Positions 7,222-10,890 of a stretch of 10,890 nucleotides of DNA are shown here, piece by piece (within the stretch, counting starts at the first letter, position 1; each line of letters starts with the position of its first letter). The notes under the pieces are model-generated. The model did no database searches. It had not been told where the DNA came from and saw only the letters and a list, made by a program, of their open reading frames with translations. Position numbers and translations under genes: made by a program. The stretch lies in NCBI GenBank assembly GCA_036939355.1, contig JALLAP010000700.1, forward strand, positions 1-10,890, written 5' to 3'. Source of the DNA: Thalassiosira profunda (Eukaryota > Bacillariophyta > Thalassiosirophyceae > Thalassiosirales > Thalassiosiraceae).

Positions 7222-9615
7222 ATGTCCGCCGCCACCGAGCGCCCCCTCTGCCCGTGCTGCTTCCAGGCCTACTCCAGCTCCATCCTGGAGGGCGCCGCCG
7301 TCCCCGCCAGCGAGGATCCGACGTTCGATTTTAGGTCGATTTGCGGCACCTGCGCCCCCAGCGATGTCGAAAAGGCCCTGGCGTCCAAGGCCAAGACGGA
7401 TGCCTCCGTTCCGCCCATTGTTTGGGCCCTCGCGCCCGCCGAGATTGAGAGCATCACGGAGCAAATTCTCGCCGACACCAAGGCCAACCTCGACGCCATT
7501 GCCGCCATCCCTTTGGAGGATGTGACGTTCGACAATACAATTTTCAAGGTGATGGCCCCGCCCAACTACAAGACCAACCCCCAGGTGGCCTCCGCCAAGT
7601 TTTTGCAGCACTGCTCCACCGATCCGGCGATCCGGGAGGCCGCCTCCAATGCGGGGAAGGCATTGAGCAAATCGCGGGTCGAGGGGCGGATGCGCAAGGA
7701 CGTGTACGAGAGGGTGAAAGCGTTCAGCCTAAAAACGGAGGAGGTGGATAAGCTCAGCGAATACCAGAAGCACTTTGTGACGGCAGCCCTGCAGGACTTC
7801 GAGCGGGCGGGATTGGCGTTGTCGGAGGAGGATGGAGTAAAATTGCAGAAATTGTTGGAGGAGGATGCGGCGGTGTGCAGCGAGTTCGGGCGCAACCTCG
7901 GTGCGGACGAGACCAAATTGTTCTTCACGCCGGAGCAGCTGCAGGGGTGCACGGACGACTTCATCAGCGACCGGTTGGGGAAGGATCAGGAGGGGAAATG
8001 CACAATTACTTTGAAGTACCCTGATATCATTCCGATTGGGCAAACGTGCGAAGTTGCGGAGACGCGGAGGGCGGTCGCCGAGGCGCGGGAGGGTGTGGGC
8101 GCTTACAAGAACAACTTGGAGTTGGTGGCGAAGGGAGTGCAACTGCGGAAGCAAATCGCCACTTTACTCGGGTACCCCAGCTGGGCGGAGTACATTTGCA
8201 CCAAGCGCATGAGCGGATCGTACCAGGCGGTGGACGACTTTCTGACCAACCTTCAGTCGAAAGTGGAAATCGCCGGAAAGAAGGATCACGACACGCTGCT
8301 GCAGCTGAAGGAGGAGCACTGCAAGGAGGCAAAAATGGACTTCGACGGCAAGCTGAACGCGTGGGACACGGCGTTCTACGGCAACCGCCTGCTGAAGCGA
8401 AGTACGGGGTGGACTCGGAGAAGATTAAAGAGTACTTTCCTCTTGATCATGTGGTGACGACAACGCTCGACATCTACCAAGAGCTGTTGGGGTTGACGTT
8501 CGAGGAGCTGCAGCCGGGTGCGTTTTGGAGCTGGCACAAGGAGGTGCGCTGCTTCCGGGTGAAGGACACGGCCTCGGGAGATCCCATTGGGCACTTCTAT
8601 TTGGACTTGCACCCCAGGCGTGAGTGACCCAACGCGCCAATTTTCTTACACGTGCGTCATCTTTGCTCAACCTCTCATATCAACCTTTTCAGCTGGGAAG
8701 TACGGTCATGCCGCAATCTTTCACTTGGTGAAACACAACACCGGTCAGGGCGCTGTCGATTGCATGCTGTGCAACTTGCCGCCGTCCACGAAGGACAAGC
8801 CCAGTTTGCTGCGCCATCAGAACGGTGAGTGGGATGTGGTGAACTTTTTTGCTGACAGGCACAGACAGACTCATTGCTCTTCTTAGTGGTCACATTCTTC
8901 CATGAATTTGGGCACATCATGCACGGACTGTGTTCGGAAGGAAATGGAAACTCCACTCGCCTTGCCAAGTGTCCTCGTGACTTTGTGGAGGCGCCCTCGC
9001 AGATGCTGGAGAACTGGTGCTGGCAAAAGGTTGTGCTCGATCGGCTCGCGAAGCATTACAAAACAGGGGAATCGCTGCCCACGGAGACGCTGCAGTCCAT
9101 GCTCAAAGCGAAGCATGTGAACGTTGCCTTCGGGACTCTGAGGCAGATCTACCTCTCGCGATTGGACATGGGGATCCACGGCACCTCGCCTCCCGGCTCG
9201 GCGGAGGAGCTCCAACAGCTGGTCGATAAGCTGCGTCCGTCCATCACGATGATCGCGAACCCTCCGGGCAACAACATGTTACGAACGTTCGGCCACCTCA
9301 TGAATCAGTACTCGGCGAGCTATTACGGGTACATGTAAGTGTCACGCATATCCAGTGCCAATGCATTTCAAGCTCTCTGGTGCTAATAGCTGTTTCTTTC
9401 AACTGTTCTTCAACAGGTGGGCTGAGGTGTTGAGCGCAGACATGTTCGCGTGTCGGTTTGAGAAGGATTGCATGAACGCGACTGCCGGAATGGATTACCG
9501 CAAGATGGTGCTTGCTCCCGGCGGAACGCACGACATTACCGACCATTTGACGCGTTTCTTGGGCAGGCGCCCGAACAATGAGGCTTTCTTGAAGTCTAGG
9601 GGGATAGTGGGTTGA
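7222..9615 (+). CDS. M3-family zinc oligopeptidase (thimet oligopeptidase-like), with an apparent single-base frameshift
   Basis: Four exons (7222-8619, 8693-8824, 8887-9334, 9417-9615) are joined by GT-AG introns of 73, 62 and 82 bp. The product would be about 725 residues if one base missing near 8394 is allowed for. HEFGH (about 516-520) supplies two zinc ligands and the catalytic Glu. E545 in FVEAPSQ is the third ligand, 25 residues on, the spacing of thimet oligopeptidase. Other family blocks include KEYFPLDHV, YQELLGL, GHFYLDLHPR, GKYGHAA, YYGYMWAEV with SADMF, and LAPGG. It should cleave short peptides in the cytosol or an organelle. The N-terminus carries CPCC and CGTC, 27 residues apart, outside the family core. 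An in-frame ATG at 7105 would add 39 arginine-rich residues, possibly a targeting sequence. Neither start has a strong context. As read literally, the frame stops at 8455-8457, so the copy is either mis-sequenced or broken. Confidence 0.9.
8389..8402 (+). other. Apparent 1-nt deletion (frameshift) in the M3 peptidase
   Basis: Upstream, the family sequence AWDTAFYGNRLL runs in one frame and hits a TGA at 8455-8457. Downstream, EAKYGVDSEKIKEYFPL resumes in the frame in which GAA occupies 8394-8396. One missing G in CTGCTG(G)AAGCG fully reconciles them, and the resulting spacing from WD to Y-x-VD matches the animal enzymes as I recall them. No GT occurs between the two blocks, so an intron cannot explain it. 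Confidence 0.85.
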
Positions 9616-9709
9616 ACTTGGCAAGGAACAGGGCGGGTTGGACGGGTAGAGGGGGATCTTGGCATGACGACGAGAGAGACAACGTTGTTAAGGATCTAAT
9701 GTTACTGCA

Positions 9710-10890
9710 TTATTTCTCCCAAAAGCCGACCTTCTTCAAGAGTCTGGCACGATCTGGCAAAAGCGTTCGCCCTTGAGCCTTTCCCTGGGCATAACGGCGT
9801 TGATGCCCCGCCCACTTGCCGAGATTGTATCCATCCACAATGTACCCATCGGGGACGTTGCAGTGCCCGTGTTCAGCTTTGTAAGCCTTGAGCAGCTCAA
9901 ACTGCTTCATCCACCGTTCAGTATTTTTCTTTCGGCCTCCAAGTGTCCAGCTGAACCCTACACCATCCAAGCGTCCCCTGCGTTGCTCCGAGAGCTTTCC
10001 TCTCTTGCAATAGTCTCTTTGCGTATGCACCCAGTCTCCCAACGTAGGATCGCTCCGTGGGACGTCCGCGTGACCATGCTTGGCTACGTACGCGCTGAGC
10101 AGCTCGAACTTGCCATTCCATCGGGCATCACTCATTGTCAAATTGGAGCTGCCAGAGTCCCCAGATTGCAACCGTTCGAGGGCTTGCAGTTGGGACAGGC
10201 TCAGGTCTTCCACGTCCCCATCATTGTAAATACACCGCCGGTCCTTCCCGTCTCCTGAAAAAGGAGGACGATTGAGCAGAGAGCAATCAATGATCACATC
10301 ATGTGCACATAAGTACAACTCACTGGCTCCCGATCGGATTTTCTCCACCCTTCCCTCGTACCAATCACCACTGAAGCACTTCCGAAAGGTGTACCCCACA
10401 TCGCCCACGGCAATTGTTCGGGACGCCCCGTCCACCTTGGCCTTTCTTCTTAGCTTCTTCCTCGCGGGCTGCAACTCATCGCCGCAGTGGCGCGCCATCG
10501 CGCCCTTCTTCGCCGCTACATTACTCTTAACGCCACTCGCTTGGGCGGAATCTACCATTGATTGTCGTGTCCTCTTCCTGCGGGGATTTTGCCTCGGCCA
10601 CCGACCCAAGGAAAGTTGAAAGCCGATCTGCTCTAAACGCCGTTTGCGCTCGTCCGCGAGCTTTCCTGTCTTGTAACTTCGGCGTTGCGTACCCACCCAA
10701 TTTCCCAACCTGAACCCATTTGCTTCGTAGTGCATAGGGACATTGCAGTCCCCATGCTCAGCTTTGTAAGCCCGAAGCTGCTCAAGCCGCTCAGCCCACT
10801 GTTCGTCGTTGGTCCTTACACTGCCAATTACCCATTGAAATCCAATCTCCCCCAAAAGCTGTATGCGGTCACATGAGAGCTTCCCCTTCT
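9710..10890 (-). CDS. Helicase-associated (HA) repeat protein with a Tudor-like domain, 5' end beyond the window
   Basis: The frame enters from the right edge (first full codon 10888-10886), runs to 10324, and resumes at 10254-9710 after a 69-bp intron. That gives 369 residues in the window. The apparent start at 10855 is a TTG inside a repeat, so the true start lies outside. Visible in order are the tail of one HA repeat (1-19), a full HA repeat (about 31-91), and a basic linker with NLS-like clusters RRKRTRQ (103-109) and ARKKLRRKAK (142-151). A Tudor-like fold follows (about 158-212: VGYTFRKCFSGDWYEGRV ... IYNDGDVEDL), then two more HA repeats (about 234-292 and 303-368). Each repeat shows W, L..Y...HG..(V)P, LG.W...QR, R...L...GF. 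HA domains are thought to bind nucleic acid. No helicase motor is seen in this portion. A nuclear chromatin- or DNA-binding role is inferred. Confidence 0.88.
   Translation of the reverse strand, partial: KGKLSCDRIQLLGEIGFQWVIGSVRTNDEQWAERLEQLRAYKAEHGDCNVPMHYEANGFRLGNWVGTQRRSYKTGKLADERKRRLEQIGFQLSLGRWPRQNPRRKRTRQSMVDSAQASGVKSNVAAKKGAMARHCGDELQPARKKLRRKAKVDGASRTIAVGDVGYTFRKCFSGDWYEGRVEKIRSGASELYLCAHDVIIDCSLLNRPPFSGDGKDRRCIYNDGDVEDLSLSQLQALERLQSGDSGSSNLTMSDARWNGKFELLSAYVAKHGHADVPRSDPTLGDWVHTQRDYCKRGKLSEQRRGRLDGVGFSWTLGGRKKNTERWMKQFELLKAYKAEHGHCNVPDGYIVDGYNLGKWAGHQRRYAQGKAQGRTLLPDRARLLKKVGFWEK
10255..10323 (-). other. In-frame, stop-free 69-bp intron in the HA/Tudor gene
   Basis: On the minus strand it begins GTGAGTTG and ends CCTCCTTTTTCAG. 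It is 69 bp long, a multiple of three, with no stop in the reading frame, so it can be mistaken for coding sequence. Removing it joins IRSGA to RDGKDRRCIYNDGDVEDL, which closes a normal Tudor-like domain. Donor, pyrimidine tract and size match the other introns of the window. Confidence 0.85.

Noticed and set aside
8395..8470. An intron instead of a frameshift in the M3 gene
   Set aside because: No GT lies between the last residue of the upstream frame block and the first of the downstream block. Removing the nearest GT-AG segment deletes conserved residues and creates a stop.
10853..10855. A start codon for the HA-repeat protein
   Set aside because: The codon is TTG, and the frame continues upstream with HA consensus (GKLSCDRIQLLGEIGF) to the window edge, so the gene is simply cut off.
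1..10890. Mobile elements, tRNA or rRNA genes, CRISPR arrays, viral genes
   Set aside because: No transposase, integrase or reverse-transcriptase motifs, terminal repeats, cloverleaf-like sequence or spaced repeat arrays were seen. All long open stretches are explained by spliced host-type genes.

Overview
The window is nuclear DNA from a eukaryotic alga, most likely a heterokont (stramenopile) and plausibly a diatom. Three things point there. First, genes are compact and carry short GT-AG introns (62-82 bp, with one of 193 bp), mostly with GTGAG donors. Second, the ferredoxin-like gene has a bipartite plastid presequence: a signal peptide cut just before a phenylalanine (RA|FVP, an ASAFAP-like motif), as in secondary red plastids. 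Third, the LRR protein with its conserved pre-LRR region and CCTLCC tail, and the helicase-associated-repeat/Tudor-like protein, are families I know as expanded in diatoms. The species cannot be named from this sequence.

Layout, left to right: (1) the last codons of a plus-strand gene (to 43); (2) a minus-strand nuclear FKBP prolyl isomerase with an N-terminal linker-histone H1/H5-like domain (988 to 366, one intron); (3) a plus-strand ER thioredoxin/PDI-like protein ending in KDEL (1188-2113, two introns); (4) a minus-strand plastid-targeted PDZ plus 2Fe-2S ferredoxin protein (3094 to 2249); (5) a plus-strand single-pass membrane LRR protein (3330-5710, two introns); (6) a minus-strand BTB/SAP protein with an arginine-rich N-terminus (6944 to 5814); (7) a plus-strand M3-family zinc oligopeptidase (7222 or 7105 to 9615, three introns, one apparent single-base deletion); (8) a minus-strand, 5'-truncated helicase-associated-repeat/Tudor-like protein (beyond 10890 down to 9710) with a frame-preserving intron that a plain ORF reading would miss.

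All eight genes strictly alternate in strand, giving four convergent pairs (spacers of about 95-320 bp) and three divergent pairs with compact shared promoters (about 160-280 bp). The genes do not form an obvious pathway. They cover protein folding in the nucleus and ER, chromatin or nuclear scaffolding, peptide breakdown, plastid redox and a surface receptor. I see no mobile element, RNA gene, CRISPR array or virus-like region. The most interesting points are the domain combinations (H1-like + FKBP, PDZ + ferredoxin, possible Zn ribbon + M3 peptidase, HA repeats + Tudor without a helicase) and a long palindrome in the FKBP/PDI divergent promoter.
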